From: JADLCX01 sp964630785
Lineage (GTDB): Bacteria > Planctomycetota > Phycisphaerae > Phycisphaerales > UBA1924
Length of the DNA: 64,000 nt
Assembly (NCBI GenBank): GCA_964630785.1
Contig: CAZVZG010000006.1
Coordinates: 62,001-126,000 of the forward strand
Direction of reading: 5' to 3'
This document shows positions 1 through 10,803 of this stretch, piece by piece; position 1 is the stretch's first letter, and each line of letters begins with the position of its first letter. The position numbers and the translations under genes are program-made. The notes beneath the pieces are model-generated. The model made no database searches. It was not told the origin of the DNA and was given only the letters and a program-made list of their open reading frames with translations.

Positions 1-115
1 TGTTCTCGTTGATCCAGCGAAGTTCGCTCAAAGTGGCGCCGAGAAGCGCGCAGAGCACCACGATCGCGGGCACGCACAGCAGGGAAGTGAGGATCCGGAC
101 TACTACCCGTGTCAT
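1..115 (-). CDS. Membrane-anchored protein, N-terminal fragment
   Basis: Only the first 38 codons lie in the window; the rest runs off the left edge. The ATG is at 113-115, 42 bases after the mfd stop on the same strand, so it is probably co-transcribed with mfd. The visible sequence starts MTRVVVRILTSLLCVPAIVV and continues hydrophobic to about residue 28. It then becomes polar (SELRWINEN), which looks like a signal anchor or first transmembrane helix. No family can be named from this fragment. Confidence 0.55.
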   Translation of the reverse strand, partial: MTRVVVRILTSLLCVPAIVVLCALLGATLSELRWINEN

Positions 116-157
116 CGCCCGCCAGCATACCGGCGCCGCGGGTGCCTGTGCGCCCGC

Positions 158-3100
158 TCAGGCCACCCCCGCGGGCGTGCCCTCGGTGGTCCGCAGCCGC
201 CTGCGCAGCACGCCCAGGAGCGATTCCGGCTCCATCCACGGGGCGGGAGGCCGGAAGTACACCTCGCACGACTCCTCGCCGGACTTGGGCTCCAGCACGG
301 TCACTTGCGTTCCCCCACCCCCACCCCCGCCCGCCCCTCCGGCCGACACGGCACTCACGTCGTGCAACAGAAGCCCGACCACCGGCGCGTCTGCCGGCGC
401 GGCACGAAGGATCACGTCCTGGCCTCGCACCGCGATCGAGCGGACCTTCAAGTGGCTCGCCAGCACGCGCAGGTCGGCCAGGTCGAGCAGCCGCCGCGTC
501 GCCCGCGGCAGGCCGTCGCCGTATGCGTCCTTGAGTTCCGAGGCGATCCGCTCCAGTTCCTCGCTCGTCTGCGCGACGGCGATGCGCCGGTACGCCTCCA
601 TGCGTCGCTGGTCGCTGGCGATGTACCGCTTGGGGATCATGCCCGTGAGCCCGATCTCGATGGCGGTCTCGCTGGCAACCTGCGTGGGCTCGTTCTTGAG
701 CTCCTTGACGGCACGGTCGAGCAGTTGGCAGTACATCTCGTATCCCACGGCCGCGATGTGCCCGCTCTGCTCGGGCCCGAGGATGTTGCCCGCGCCGCGG
801 ATCTCCAGGTCGCGCATGGCGATCTTGAACCCGGCGCCGAGCATGCTGAACTCCTCGATCGCCTTGAGCCGCTTCATCGCCTTCTCGGTGACGGCCTTGT
901 CGTGGCCGAGCAGCATGTAGCAGTATGCGCGGTTCTTGAACCGGCCGACGCGCCCGCGGAGCTGGTGCAGCTCGGCCAGGCCGAAGCGGTCGGCGTCGTT
1001 GATGAACATCGTGTTGGCGGTTGGGATGTCAATGCCGCTCTCGATGATCGTGGTCGAGACGAGGACATCCACCTCTCCCCGCATGAACGAGAGCATGACC
1101 CTCTCGAGCTCGCGATCGGGCATCTGCCCGTGCCCGATCGCGATCCGGGCGTCGGGCGCGAGCTTCTGCACCTCGTCGGCGACGGTCTCGATGTTGTAAA
1201 CGCGGTTGTGCACGAAGTAGACCTGCCCCTCACGGGCCAGCTCGCGTTCGATGGCCTGCTGGATTCGGCGTGGGTTGTACGGGATGACTTCGGTAACCAC
1301 CGCCCTCCGGTCCACAGGCGCGGTCGCCAGGCTCGAGATGTCCCTCAGCCCGAGCATCGACATGTGCAGCGTGCGAGGGATAGGCGTCGCGCTGAGCGTG
1401 AGCACGTCCACGGTCATGCGCAGGCTCAGCAGTCGCTCCTTGTGCTCCACGCCGAAGCGCTGCTCTTCGTCGATCACGACCAGCCCGAGGTCGGCAAACT
1501 TTACGTCCTTGCTCAGCAGCCGGTGCGTGCCGATGACCACGTCGACCTGGCCTTTGCGCACGGCCGCGAGCGTCTCGTTGATCTCCTTGTCGGTCTTGAA
1601 GCGAGAGAGGCTCTCGACGCGGAATGGGTAGTCGGCGAATCTCGACCTGAAGGTGCGCTCGTGCTGCTCGGCCAGCACGGTGGTGGGCACCAGCACCGCC
1701 ACCTGCCGCCCGTACTCGCAGGCCTTGAACGCGGCCCGGACCGCCAGCTCCGTCTTTCCGTAGCCCACGTCGCCGCACAGCAGCCGGTCCATCGGCCGCT
1801 CGGTCATCATGTCCTTCTTGATCTCGCCCAGTGCGGCAATCTGGTCGTCCGTCTCCTGATAGGGAAACTCGGCCTCGAACTCCTTCTGCCAGGCGGTGTC
1901 CCCGGGGAAGCGGATCCCGGGCATGTGCTCACGCGCGGCCCGGACGCGGAGCATCTCCCCCGCGAGGTCCTTCACGCTCTCGGCGACGGCCTCCTTCTGC
2001 TTCTTCCAACGCGTGCCGCCCAGCGCGCTGAGTGTCGGCGACGACTTCCCACCCACCCGTCCGCCGCCCCCCCGCCCGCCCCCTCCCCGTCCGCCGCCCA
2101 TGCCACCGACGTACTTCTGCACCTGATCGATCTTCATCGCCGGCACGTGCAGGCGCGAGCGCCCGGCGAACTCCAGCGTGAGAAACTCCTCCAACCCCGC
2201 ATCGGGGTCGTCTTCGGCGCTCAGACGGGTTGAGCGACGGTCATTTCTCGCGGGCTTCTCGCTCGGAAGAACCACCTTTTCCGCCCGCTTGACCTCCCGG
2301 GGCTTCATCACCGTGAGGCCCTGGAACACCGCGATCCCGTGGTCGCGGTGCACGACGTGGTCGCCGACGCCGAAGCCCAGGAAGGCGTCCATCGCGCGCC
2401 CAGCCCGCAGGCGTGTCTCCTCCCCAGCGGTGGTGGTGCCGCGGGAGGCCCGGCCACGACGACGCTCGAAGCGGTGCAGCAGTTCGTGGTATGGCACCGC
2501 GACGAAGGGCAGTGAGTGGCCCTGCCCCGGCGTGAGTGAGTGCGACCCGCCCCAGATGAAACCCCGATGCAGGTACTGCACACGCGATTCGATCCGCGGG
2601 GGAGGAGGGGGGGCGTCGCCCGGCACAAACTCCGCGATCAACTCGCGCAAGCGGGATCGCTCGCCCTCGTTCTGGCAGTACACACAAACGCCCGCGGGCA
2701 CGCCCCCGAGCGTCGCGAACGCGCCCGCGGCCATCTCCGCGAGTTCCTTCACGGCCGCGCCGGCGTCCTCGGCTAGCGTGGGCAGGGGAGAGACGGGGAT
2801 TCCCACCACCGCATCGCTCGCGCTCAACGCCGTTGAGAACTGGTTCAGTTCAACAACTCCCCCACCCCCATCCCCACCCGCAAAACCGAACCGATCCTGC
2901 AGCGCCTTGAGCACGGCCGGTGGGCCGAAGATGCGACCGTCGGTCACCCGCTCGAAGTACCCGCGCCCCTGCTCGACGATCTCCATGGTCTCGTGCAGCA
3001 CCGCGACCGCCTCACGCGGCACATACTCCAGCACGCTCACGCCCGCGCTTCCCCCGAGTGCATCCAGACTCCCCCTCCCAGAGGGAGGGGGCCGGGGGGA

Positions 3101-3889
3101 GGGCGAACGATTTCCCTTCACGCCTCCATCTCCGCCGCCCTTTGACGCCGGTTCATCCCCGCTTCCTTCGCCACCGAACACCCGCTCCAAACTCGCGCAC
3201 ACGATCTCCACCGAAGCCAGTTTTCGATCCGATCCCATCGTGTCCAGATCGATCTCGCTGAGTCGTTCCAACTCATCGCCGAAGAAATCCAGTCGCACAG
3301 GCACGGCCGCGGCGTCATGCTGGGTTCCGGCAGCGCCTCCGCCGGGCGGAAAAACGTCGATGATCCCACCTCGAACGGCGAAGTCGCCCGGCTCCTCGAT
3401 GGCGTCGAGTCGCTGGTAGCCGGCCTGCTCCAGCCATCGCACGACCTCGCCGAGCGCCCGGCGCTCACCCGCCCGCAACGACAACGCCAGCGCGCCCAGA
3501 CTCTCCGCGCCCGGCGCGGGCTGCATCAGCGCCTGGATCGGCGCGACCAGCACGGCCGGGCATCCTCCGGCCACGAGCCGCCGGACCACACCCAGCCGCT
3601 CGGCGAACAGGTCCATGCTCACCGCCGACTCGCCGGGCAGCACTTCGAGCGCCGGCAAGCGCACCGCTTCCACTCCCGCGCTGGCCAGTTCGTCCACCGC
3701 CTCGTCCGCGTCGTCGAGGTGCGCGACCACCATCAGCACGGGGCGCGATAGCACGCGCCCTACCGCCGCGGCCGCGAACGATCCGCTCGACCCCTGCGAC
3801 CCGCGAGCGATCACGCGCCGGCCGCGACGCAGATGCTCGCACACTTGAACCACTGCGGAGGTCGCGGCGATCGAGGCGAGCAAGTCCAC
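158..3889 (-). CDS. mfd: Transcription-repair coupling factor Mfd
   Basis: DNA translocase that removes stalled RNA polymerase and recruits UvrA for transcription-coupled repair. I chose the GTG at 3889 (VDLLASIAATSAVV) because GGAGG sits seven bases upstream; the reading frame is open farther upstream but the residues there look non-native. The result is 1243 residues, within the family's range. An N-terminal UvrB-like region is followed by the RNAP-interacting segment (LEEFLTLEFAGRSRLHVPA), then a superfamily 2 translocase with GDVGYGKTEL near residue 705, DEEQRFG near 805 and SATPIPRTLHMSMLGLRD. A TRCF domain closes the protein. Two low-complexity in-frame insertions are unusual: one near residues 245-280 that carries a DNA hairpin, and a glycine/arginine run near 595-620 between the RNAP-binding and motor domains. 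It lies downstream of atpD on the same strand but behind a terminator. Confidence 0.96.
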   Translation of the reverse strand: MDLLASIAATSAVVQVCEHLRRGRRVIARGSQGSSGSFAAAAVGRVLSRPVLMVVAHLDDADEAVDELASAGVEAVRLPALEVLPGESAVSMDLFAERLGVVRRLVAGGCPAVLVAPIQALMQPAPGAESLGALALSLRAGERRALGEVVRWLEQAGYQRLDAIEEPGDFAVRGGIIDVFPPGGGAAGTQHDAAAVPVRLDFFGDELERLSEIDLDTMGSDRKLASVEIVCASLERVFGGEGSGDEPASKGGGDGGVKGNRSPSPRPPPSGRGSLDALGGSAGVSVLEYVPREAVAVLHETMEIVEQGRGYFERVTDGRIFGPPAVLKALQDRFGFAGGDGGGGVVELNQFSTALSASDAVVGIPVSPLPTLAEDAGAAVKELAEMAAGAFATLGGVPAGVCVYCQNEGERSRLRELIAEFVPGDAPPPPPRIESRVQYLHRGFIWGGSHSLTPGQGHSLPFVAVPYHELLHRFERRRGRASRGTTTAGEETRLRAGRAMDAFLGFGVGDHVVHRDHGIAVFQGLTVMKPREVKRAEKVVLPSEKPARNDRRSTRLSAEDDPDAGLEEFLTLEFAGRSRLHVPAMKIDQVQKYVGGMGGGRGGGGRGGGGRVGGKSSPTLSALGGTRWKKQKEAVAESVKDLAGEMLRVRAAREHMPGIRFPGDTAWQKEFEAEFPYQETDDQIAALGEIKKDMMTERPMDRLLCGDVGYGKTELAVRAAFKACEYGRQVAVLVPTTVLAEQHERTFRSRFADYPFRVESLSRFKTDKEINETLAAVRKGQVDVVIGTHRLLSKDVKFADLGLVVIDEEQRFGVEHKERLLSLRMTVDVLTLSATPIPRTLHMSMLGLRDISSLATAPVDRRAVVTEVIPYNPRRIQQAIERELAREGQVYFVHNRVYNIETVADEVQKLAPDARIAIGHGQMPDRELERVMLSFMRGEVDVLVSTTIIESGIDIPTANTMFINDADRFGLAELHQLRGRVGRFKNRAYCYMLLGHDKAVTEKAMKRLKAIEEFSMLGAGFKIAMRDLEIRGAGNILGPEQSGHIAAVGYEMYCQLLDRAVKELKNEPTQVASETAIEIGLTGMIPKRYIASDQRRMEAYRRIAVAQTSEELERIASELKDAYGDGLPRATRRLLDLADLRVLASHLKVRSIAVRGQDVILRAAPADAPVVGLLLHDVSAVSAGGAGGGGGGGTQVTVLEPKSGEESCEVYFRPPAPWMEPESLLGVLRRRLRTTEGTPAGVA
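3071..3091. repeat. Hairpin repeat inserted in mfd
   Basis: A perfect inverted repeat with nine-base arms (CCCCCTCCC and GGGAGGGGG) and an AGA loop, followed by more G-rich sequence to about 3105. It resembles short intergenic palindromes dispersed in many GC-rich bacteria, but here it is read in frame as Ser/Pro/Arg-rich linker within Mfd. Confidence 0.7.
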
Positions 3890-4121
3890 CGAACATCCTC
3901 CTTGCGGTCGATTCGCGGCGCGCGCGGGCGCCCGGCCGGGCCTGAAACAAGGCCCGGCCGCGTGCTGGCCGTGGTCGATCAACGCATGGTAGGTCGGTGC
4001 GGAGCGACGGCCGTGCGCGGAAGTGGTTGCGGGGGTAGGTCTCGAACCATTGCCGCTTCCTGATCGGCGACATGACGGTTCCGCCCGCCCCAAGCATGCG
4101 ATGGTTGGCCCACCGACGAAA

Positions 4122-4147
4122 CAAAAACCCCGAGCTTGCGCTCGGGG
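4122..4147 (-). terminator. Rho-independent terminator of atpD
   Basis: On the minus strand, CCCCGAGC and GCTCGGGG form a stem closed by a GCAA-type loop and followed by TTTTTG. It begins 36 bases after the atpD stop and separates atpD from mfd. Confidence 0.9.
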
Positions 4148-4183
4148 CTCCCTGTGACATGGCGTTGCGGGAACTTTGGCGGC

Positions 4184-5623
<1,440 letters not shown>

Positions 5624-5868
5624 GGACGGGTGTTCCTTTTGGGGGGGACAAGCATAGGACGGGTGGCAAAAGTGGCAAAGCGGCAATTGGGGCAAAGCCG
5701 CAATTGCGGGCAACGCCCGCCGCCGCGATCAGGGTTCCGTTCAGGTTGTTTGGGGAGGGGGGAGGGAGGGAGGAGGGCCGACATGCAGGCCGGATGCCCC
5801 TAGCGTAGTTTCCGCGCCCCCATTCCCCCACTCCCCTCCTGCTCTTCCTCCCCCCCCCGAGGCCCATC

Positions 5869-7704
5869 ATGCGGAAAGCCCGTTCGCCGACGCCGCTTGC
5901 CCGCGACCTCTTGTGCGCCCTCGGGGCGGGGGTGGCGTTGGTCGCGACAATGGGTTCCTTGTCCAAAGCGGCGACCGCCGAGCCGCCCGCCTCAGCGCCG
6001 GCCGTTGGGCCTTCGTGGGCCAAGCCCGCGGTGCGGAGCCTCGACGGCCGCCCCGCACTGATCGAGCGTCGGCTCTCGGCCCGGGCCGCGGGCGATCTGG
6101 TCGCCGAAGCGACCGCCAACGCCGAACTCTCCGCCGACGCGCTGGCCCGCGCGATCGCCGTGCACGACGCGTGGATGGCCCGGCGCGACCCGGAGACCAA
6201 GCTCTTCCCGCAGACCCTTGAACGGCAGGAGTTCACCTACCGCAACGTGGGCGCGGACTTTTTCTGCTTCCAACTGCTGATCGCGATGTACACCGGGCGC
6301 GACACGATCCCCGCGCTGAAGGAATCGCTGGCCAGCGAGCGGGCCCTCAGCGGTCCGGGCCAGTTGTGCGGTGCGCTGGAGTGGAAGACCGGCCAACGCG
6401 TCCACCGCTCCCACCGCGACATGATCTTCTCGACCAGCGAATACGTCAAGGACGGGCTCATGAGCCTGTACGACCGCGAGGGCGACGCCGACACGTTCGC
6501 CCGCATGGTCGAGCTGTGCGACGCGATCCTGAACGCCAGTGGCGAGGAGTCCCGTTTCGGGCCGATCCCAAGCCGCGGCTCGGAGGTCAACGGCGACGTC
6601 CTCCAGGCGTTCTCGCGCCTGGCGTTCGTAACCGGCGACGACAAGTACGCCAATATGGCCGGGCGGCTGGGCGACGCGGTGGTGGAGCAGATGCTCAAGC
6701 ACACCGGGGACCTGCCGGTGAAACGATACAACTACGCCGACGACAAGCCCGGGCGGAATGTGGTGCAACTCCGCGACCACGGCAACGAGACCGCCGTCGG
6801 CCTCTCGGAGGTCTACGCGCTGGCGGTCGCCAAAAAGAACGACCCCGATTGGGCCAATCGCGCCGACCGTTGGGCCGCGCGGATCGCCAGGATGTACAAC
6901 ATCATCCTCACGCACGGTGTCAACAAGGACGGCCTGCTGGTCAACCAGATCGACGACCGCACGCTCGAACCCATCGACAACGGCGCGTGCGACAACTGGG
7001 GGTACATGTTCACCGGCGCGATTCTCTTCACCCAGGCCGCCGAGCGACACGGCAAAGTGCCGCAAGAGCAGTTGGATTCCATCCTCGCGGCCGTCGATCG
7101 CATCTCGCTGGCCGTCACCAGGACCGACAACCTCGCGTGGGAGGGCACCAACCAGGACGGGTTCGCCGACACGATCGAGAGCGCGATCTACGTCGCCGCC
7201 CAGCGACCCGCGATCCGCCAGAAACTGCTCGACTGGTGCGACACGCAGACCACGCACCTGTTCAGGTTCCAACGGGCCGATGGGTTCGTCTCCGACGGCT
7301 ACCTCGACGGCAACTTCGTCCGCACGGCCATGCTCTACGCGGAGATGCGCAGCGGCGGGTTCCGGCTCTACCCGTGGACTCCCGGCTCGGGCGTGGGCAT
7401 CGCGGGCGCGAAGGACGCCGAGCCGGTGCTCGTCGTCAAGGCCGGGCCCGGGGGCTACCGCGGCCGGCTGCTCGTCGATCACCAACGGCACCGCGACTAC
7501 ATGAAACTGCCGTGGGATTGGCCGCTGCTCAACTCGTGGCCGGAGTGGGCGGGTACCGACGCGCCCGTGCCCGCGGAGACGGCCGCGAACGCCGGGGACG
7601 ACGACGGGGCGACCCAGCCCGGAATCGCAATCGAGCTCAAGCCCGGCGAGGTGCGCGTGCTGAAACTGTCGGACTTGAACGCTCGGGCGTGGCGGGTTCC
7701 GTAG
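5869..7704 (+). CDS. Exported alpha/alpha-toroid-like protein, unknown substrate
   Basis: 611 residues. A basic N-terminus and hydrophobic stretch (LLCALGAGVALVATMGSL) ending near AEPPA suggest Sec export. GAGG six bases before the ATG supports the start; a run of nine C lies just before it. The body is rich in Trp, His and acidic residues with regularly spaced helical segments (DNGACDNWGYMFTGAILF, DNLAWEGTNQDGFADTIESA). This resembles six-hairpin glycosidase-like toroids, but I could not assign a glycoside hydrolase family or identify catalytic residues. The last part is beta-rich (GEVRVLKLSDL). It is followed 124 bases later by sucC on the same strand, with no evident functional link. It could equally be a non-catalytic planctomycete surface protein. 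Confidence 0.75.
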   Translation: MRKARSPTPLARDLLCALGAGVALVATMGSLSKAATAEPPASAPAVGPSWAKPAVRSLDGRPALIERRLSARAAGDLVAEATANAELSADALARAIAVHDAWMARRDPETKLFPQTLERQEFTYRNVGADFFCFQLLIAMYTGRDTIPALKESLASERALSGPGQLCGALEWKTGQRVHRSHRDMIFSTSEYVKDGLMSLYDREGDADTFARMVELCDAILNASGEESRFGPIPSRGSEVNGDVLQAFSRLAFVTGDDKYANMAGRLGDAVVEQMLKHTGDLPVKRYNYADDKPGRNVVQLRDHGNETAVGLSEVYALAVAKKNDPDWANRADRWAARIARMYNIILTHGVNKDGLLVNQIDDRTLEPIDNGACDNWGYMFTGAILFTQAAERHGKVPQEQLDSILAAVDRISLAVTRTDNLAWEGTNQDGFADTIESAIYVAAQRPAIRQKLLDWCDTQTTHLFRFQRADGFVSDGYLDGNFVRTAMLYAEMRSGGFRLYPWTPGSGVGIAGAKDAEPVLVVKAGPGGYRGRLLVDHQRHRDYMKLPWDWPLLNSWPEWAGTDAPVPAETAANAGDDDGATQPGIAIELKPGEVRVLKLSDLNARAWRVP

Positions 7705-7828
7705 GCTGCGACCCGGTACTTTGCCGATGGCCGCACCGCTCGTCGCGGCGACGACTCGCGCGTAACTACGACCGCCCACGGGTATGATCGCCCCGCGATC
7801 GACGACCCCTTCCCCGGCGCATTTATCC

Positions 7829-9010
7829 ATGAAGATCCACGAATACCAGGCCCGCGACCTGCTTGCCCAGGCCGGGATCCCCGTCCCGCCCTCGTCGGTC
7901 ATCGAGTCTCCGCTGATGGCCGAAGAGGCGTTCGTCAAGGCGACCAAAGGCATGGCCCCGCCGCTGGCGGTGGTCAAGGCCCAGGTCCACGCGGGCGGAC
8001 GCGGCAAGGCGGGGTTCGTCAAACTCGTCAAGACCGCCGAAGAGGCCAAGGCCGCGGCCCAGTTCATGCTCACCAACAAGATGGTCAGCGTGCAGACCGG
8101 TCCCGAGGGGCTGTCGGTCAAGAAACTGCTCATCGCGGCGGGCGTGGACATCGCCAAGGAGTACTACCTCGCGATCACGACCGACCGGGCCACGCGACGC
8201 AACGTGCTGATCGCGAGCAAGGAGGGCGGCGTCGAGATCGAGCAGGTTGCGCACGAGCGGCCGGAGGCGATCATCAAGCAGGTAATCCACCCGACGCTCG
8301 GCCTCCAGTCATTCGCGGCCCGCAAGGTGGCGTACGAGCTGGGCTTTGCCGGCAAGGCGGCGAATCTGGCCGCGGACATCATGCAGCGGCTCGCGAGGCT
8401 GTTCGTAGAGAAGGACTGCTCGCTCGCCGAGATCAACCCGCTGGTGGTGACCGGAGAGGGGCAGATCTTGGCGATCGACGCGAAGTTCAACTTCGACGAC
8501 AACGGTCTGTTCCGCCACGCCGACCTCCAGGCGATGGCCGACCCGACGGAGGAGAACCCGCTGGAGCTGCGAGCCCAGGCCGCGGGGCTGAACTACATCG
8601 CGCTCGACGGCAACATCGGGTGCCTGGTGAACGGCGCGGGCCTGGCGATGGCGACGATGGACATCATCAAGCTGCACGGGGGCGAGCCGGCGAACTTCCT
8701 GGACGTGGGCGGCGGCGCGAGCGAGGAGGCGGTGACCGAGGCGTTCAAGATCATCCTCACCGACAGCCGTGTCGAGGGCGTGATGGTCAACATCTTCGGC
8801 GGGATCATGCGGTGCGACATCATCGCGCAGGGCATCGTAAACGCCGCGAAACTCGTGGGCTTCAAGGTGCCGCTGGTCGTCCGACTCGAAGGCACCAACG
8901 TCGAGGCAGGACGAAAGATCCTCGACGGCGCGAAGAAAGACATCCCGACGATGCAGGCCGCGACGGACCTGGCCGACGCGGCGAAGCGCGTGTGCGCGGC
9001 GGTGGGGTGA
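7829..9010 (+). CDS. sucC: Succinyl-CoA ligase (ADP-forming) subunit beta
   Basis: Couples succinyl-CoA hydrolysis to nucleoside triphosphate formation in the citric acid cycle. 393 residues, the normal length. The ATG at 7829 gives the family N-terminus MKIHEYQARDLLAQAGIPVP; an earlier in-frame ATG would add a non-conserved leader. The ATP-grasp domain has VKAQVHAGGRGKAGFVKL and SLAEINPLVVT. The CoA-ligase domain has LDVGGGASEEAVTEAFKIIL and NIFGGIMRCDIIAQGIV. No clear Shine-Dalgarno is visible. sucD, which normally follows, is absent: the next gene is convergent. The alpha subunit must be encoded elsewhere. Confidence 0.96.
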   Translation: MKIHEYQARDLLAQAGIPVPPSSVIESPLMAEEAFVKATKGMAPPLAVVKAQVHAGGRGKAGFVKLVKTAEEAKAAAQFMLTNKMVSVQTGPEGLSVKKLLIAAGVDIAKEYYLAITTDRATRRNVLIASKEGGVEIEQVAHERPEAIIKQVIHPTLGLQSFAARKVAYELGFAGKAANLAADIMQRLARLFVEKDCSLAEINPLVVTGEGQILAIDAKFNFDDNGLFRHADLQAMADPTEENPLELRAQAAGLNYIALDGNIGCLVNGAGLAMATMDIIKLHGGEPANFLDVGGGASEEAVTEAFKIILTDSRVEGVMVNIFGGIMRCDIIAQGIVNAAKLVGFKVPLVVRLEGTNVEAGRKILDGAKKDIPTMQAATDLADAAKRVCAAVG

Positions 9011-9101
9011 GCGTGGCCTGAGCGCTCCGGCGGAGTCTCATCGCTCGATGGCTTGTGGGACGCGGGGCGCTGCGCCGACCAATCTCGAGTCCGGCAACGA
9101 C

Positions 9102-9136
9102 AAAGCCAGCCGGAGGCATCAGAGCCCCCGGCTGGC
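9102..9136 (-). terminator. Terminator after the propeller-like exported protein
   Basis: GCCAGCCGG at 9105-9113 pairs with CCGGCTGGC at 9128-9136. On the minus strand the stem is followed by TTTGTCGTT. It lies 40-75 bases after the stop of the minus-strand gene at 9179 and may also serve convergent sucC. Confidence 0.7.
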
Positions 9137-9178
9137 GAGAACCGTCGTGCTCGTTCAGACGCCTGTTCGGCGTTGGGG

Positions 9179-10537
9179 TTATGGGCAACCGGCGAAGTAC
9201 GCCGCGAGGAAGTCGAAGATGTCCTGCACGCTCACCGCGCCGCTGTTGTTGAAATCGGCGGGGCAGGCCGAGGTCGCCGGGTTGCAGCCGGTGATGGTTC
9301 CGATGCGGTTGGCCGGCGCGCCGCCCACCTCCGTGAACGAGCCACCGATGAAGAGTTTGGTCCCCGAGCCGTCGTTGTGCTGGTAGAACTCGAAGATCGA
9401 GCCCGTGCCGAGCGAGGTGTTAGGGACCTCCTCAAACTGTCCGTTCTCCAGCCGCACGATCACCTGGCGAGCGCCGATGCTGGGTCCGAAGAAGCGGGCC
9501 TGGGCGTAGATGGTGGTGCCGGTGCCGTCGTTGTAGAGGCCCATGGAGTTGACCGTGACGGCGGTCACCGCCGGGTCGCTGGTGAAGCCGGGCATCGCGG
9601 TCCACTTCGTGCCGTCCCACTTGTTGATGGACGAGCGGGTGAGCGTGGGGTCGGCGATCGCCAGGCCGCCCGCCGAATAGAGGGCCGGGCCGTAGCCGTC
9701 GTCGAACACAAGGATGTCACGCGGGAACGCGCTGGGGCCGGACGACAGGTAGCCCGTGCCCACCGGCTCCCACGCCGTGCCGTTGAAGCGGGCGATGTGC
9801 TTGGTGCTCGGGCTCGCGGCGGTGCCCATCGAGAGGAAGTTGCCGACGGCGTAGAGCTTGTCGCCCGAGCCGTCGTTGAAGACCAGCATGTCGGTCACGT
9901 TGGCGCCCGTCGTTGCGGTGCCGCCATCGACGGCGACCCAGTCGTTCGTGCCCGGCACGTACTTGGCGATGGCATTGGTCGTGGCGGTGCCGAAGAGGGT
10001 GAAGTTGCCGCCGGCGTAGAGCTCGCCGTTGTACACGGCAAAGGCGTTCACAACGGAAACGCCGACATCGGGGTCCACGTTGTTGACGGACTCGAACGTC
10101 GAGCCGGTCCAGCGGATCGCGCCGCGTGAGACGATGCCCTCCGCGGTGCCGTCGAGCTGGCCGCCGATGTAGATCGCGCCGTTGAACGCGATGGCGGCGT
10201 TGACGTCGGCCGTCGAGTACGTCGGCGTGCCCCCGACGATGTCGACTCTCCGCACGCCGGTGCCCAGCGCGGCGAAGCTCGAGCCGTTCCATGCGGCGAT
10301 CGAACCCGTGCCGACGACGCCGCCGATGGAATCGAACGTGCCGCCGACGTACAGCAGATTGCTGCCCGGCGTCACGGCGTCCGACGCGTAGAACTTGGTC
10401 ACCAGGTTGCTGAAACCCGAGACCGGCCCGGGCGTGCCCAGCGAGAGGTCGAACACGGGCGTGCAGTGCGAGGCCAGCGCCGGAACGCCGACCAGGGCCA
10501 CGATCGCGGCGGGAAGAACAGAACGACTCACGGACAT
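9179..10537 (-). CDS. Exported beta-propeller-like protein with dockerin-like C-terminal tail
   Basis: 452 residues. The start at 10537 (MSVSRSVLPAAIVALVGVPALASH) has GGGAG eight bases upstream and a good Sec signal peptide. The body has repeated glycine-rich blade-like units, for example LLYVGGTFDSIGGVVGTGSI, AIYIGGQLDGTAEG, ELYAGGNFTLFGTA and KLFIGGSFTEVGGAPANRI. These resemble propeller repeats of planctomycete surface proteins. The end is CPADFNNSGAVSVQDIFDFL followed by AAYFAGCP: one calcium-loop-like dockerin motif used as a terminal tag. Function is unknown; binding or structural display on the cell surface is the likeliest role. It is a single-gene unit with its own terminator and an AT-rich upstream region. 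Confidence 0.85.
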   Translation of the reverse strand: MSVSRSVLPAAIVALVGVPALASHCTPVFDLSLGTPGPVSGFSNLVTKFYASDAVTPGSNLLYVGGTFDSIGGVVGTGSIAAWNGSSFAALGTGVRRVDIVGGTPTYSTADVNAAIAFNGAIYIGGQLDGTAEGIVSRGAIRWTGSTFESVNNVDPDVGVSVVNAFAVYNGELYAGGNFTLFGTATTNAIAKYVPGTNDWVAVDGGTATTGANVTDMLVFNDGSGDKLYAVGNFLSMGTAASPSTKHIARFNGTAWEPVGTGYLSSGPSAFPRDILVFDDGYGPALYSAGGLAIADPTLTRSSINKWDGTKWTAMPGFTSDPAVTAVTVNSMGLYNDGTGTTIYAQARFFGPSIGARQVIVRLENGQFEEVPNTSLGTGSIFEFYQHNDGSGTKLFIGGSFTEVGGAPANRIGTITGCNPATSACPADFNNSGAVSVQDIFDFLAAYFAGCP

Positions 10538-10693
10538 GACCAAGCTCCCTTCAAGTGTGCAGACGTGAACGAACGGACCGGCTCCCCAGACGTCCAACCT
10601 CTCGGACGGACGCCGACACGCCCGAGCGTATCGGGGATATGAACAAAGATACCACGAGTGCCAAGTCGAGCCACACAACTGCATCAGATACTT

Positions 10694-10706
10694 AATATCC
10701 GATATT
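10694..10706. promoter_or_regulatory. AT-rich upstream region with inverted repeat
   Basis: AATATC-C-GATATT is a perfect 6-1-6 inverted repeat in the most AT-rich stretch nearby (about 10680-10737). It lies roughly 160 bases upstream of the exported propeller gene read on the minus strand. It could be a promoter or operator; no convincing -35/-10 pair could be fixed. Confidence 0.3.
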
Positions 10707-10803
10707 TATTCAACGCAAATGCTTTTACACAATAACCGCTTGTCGCGCTCCGCTCGCGAGCGGCGACATTGACATCCCCTCGGGGGTGCGGGTGATCGAC
10801 GGA

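Noticed and set aside
2045..2100. Glycine-rich stretch of mfd considered as a frameshift.
   Set aside because: The frame stays open and conserved sequence resumes on both sides.
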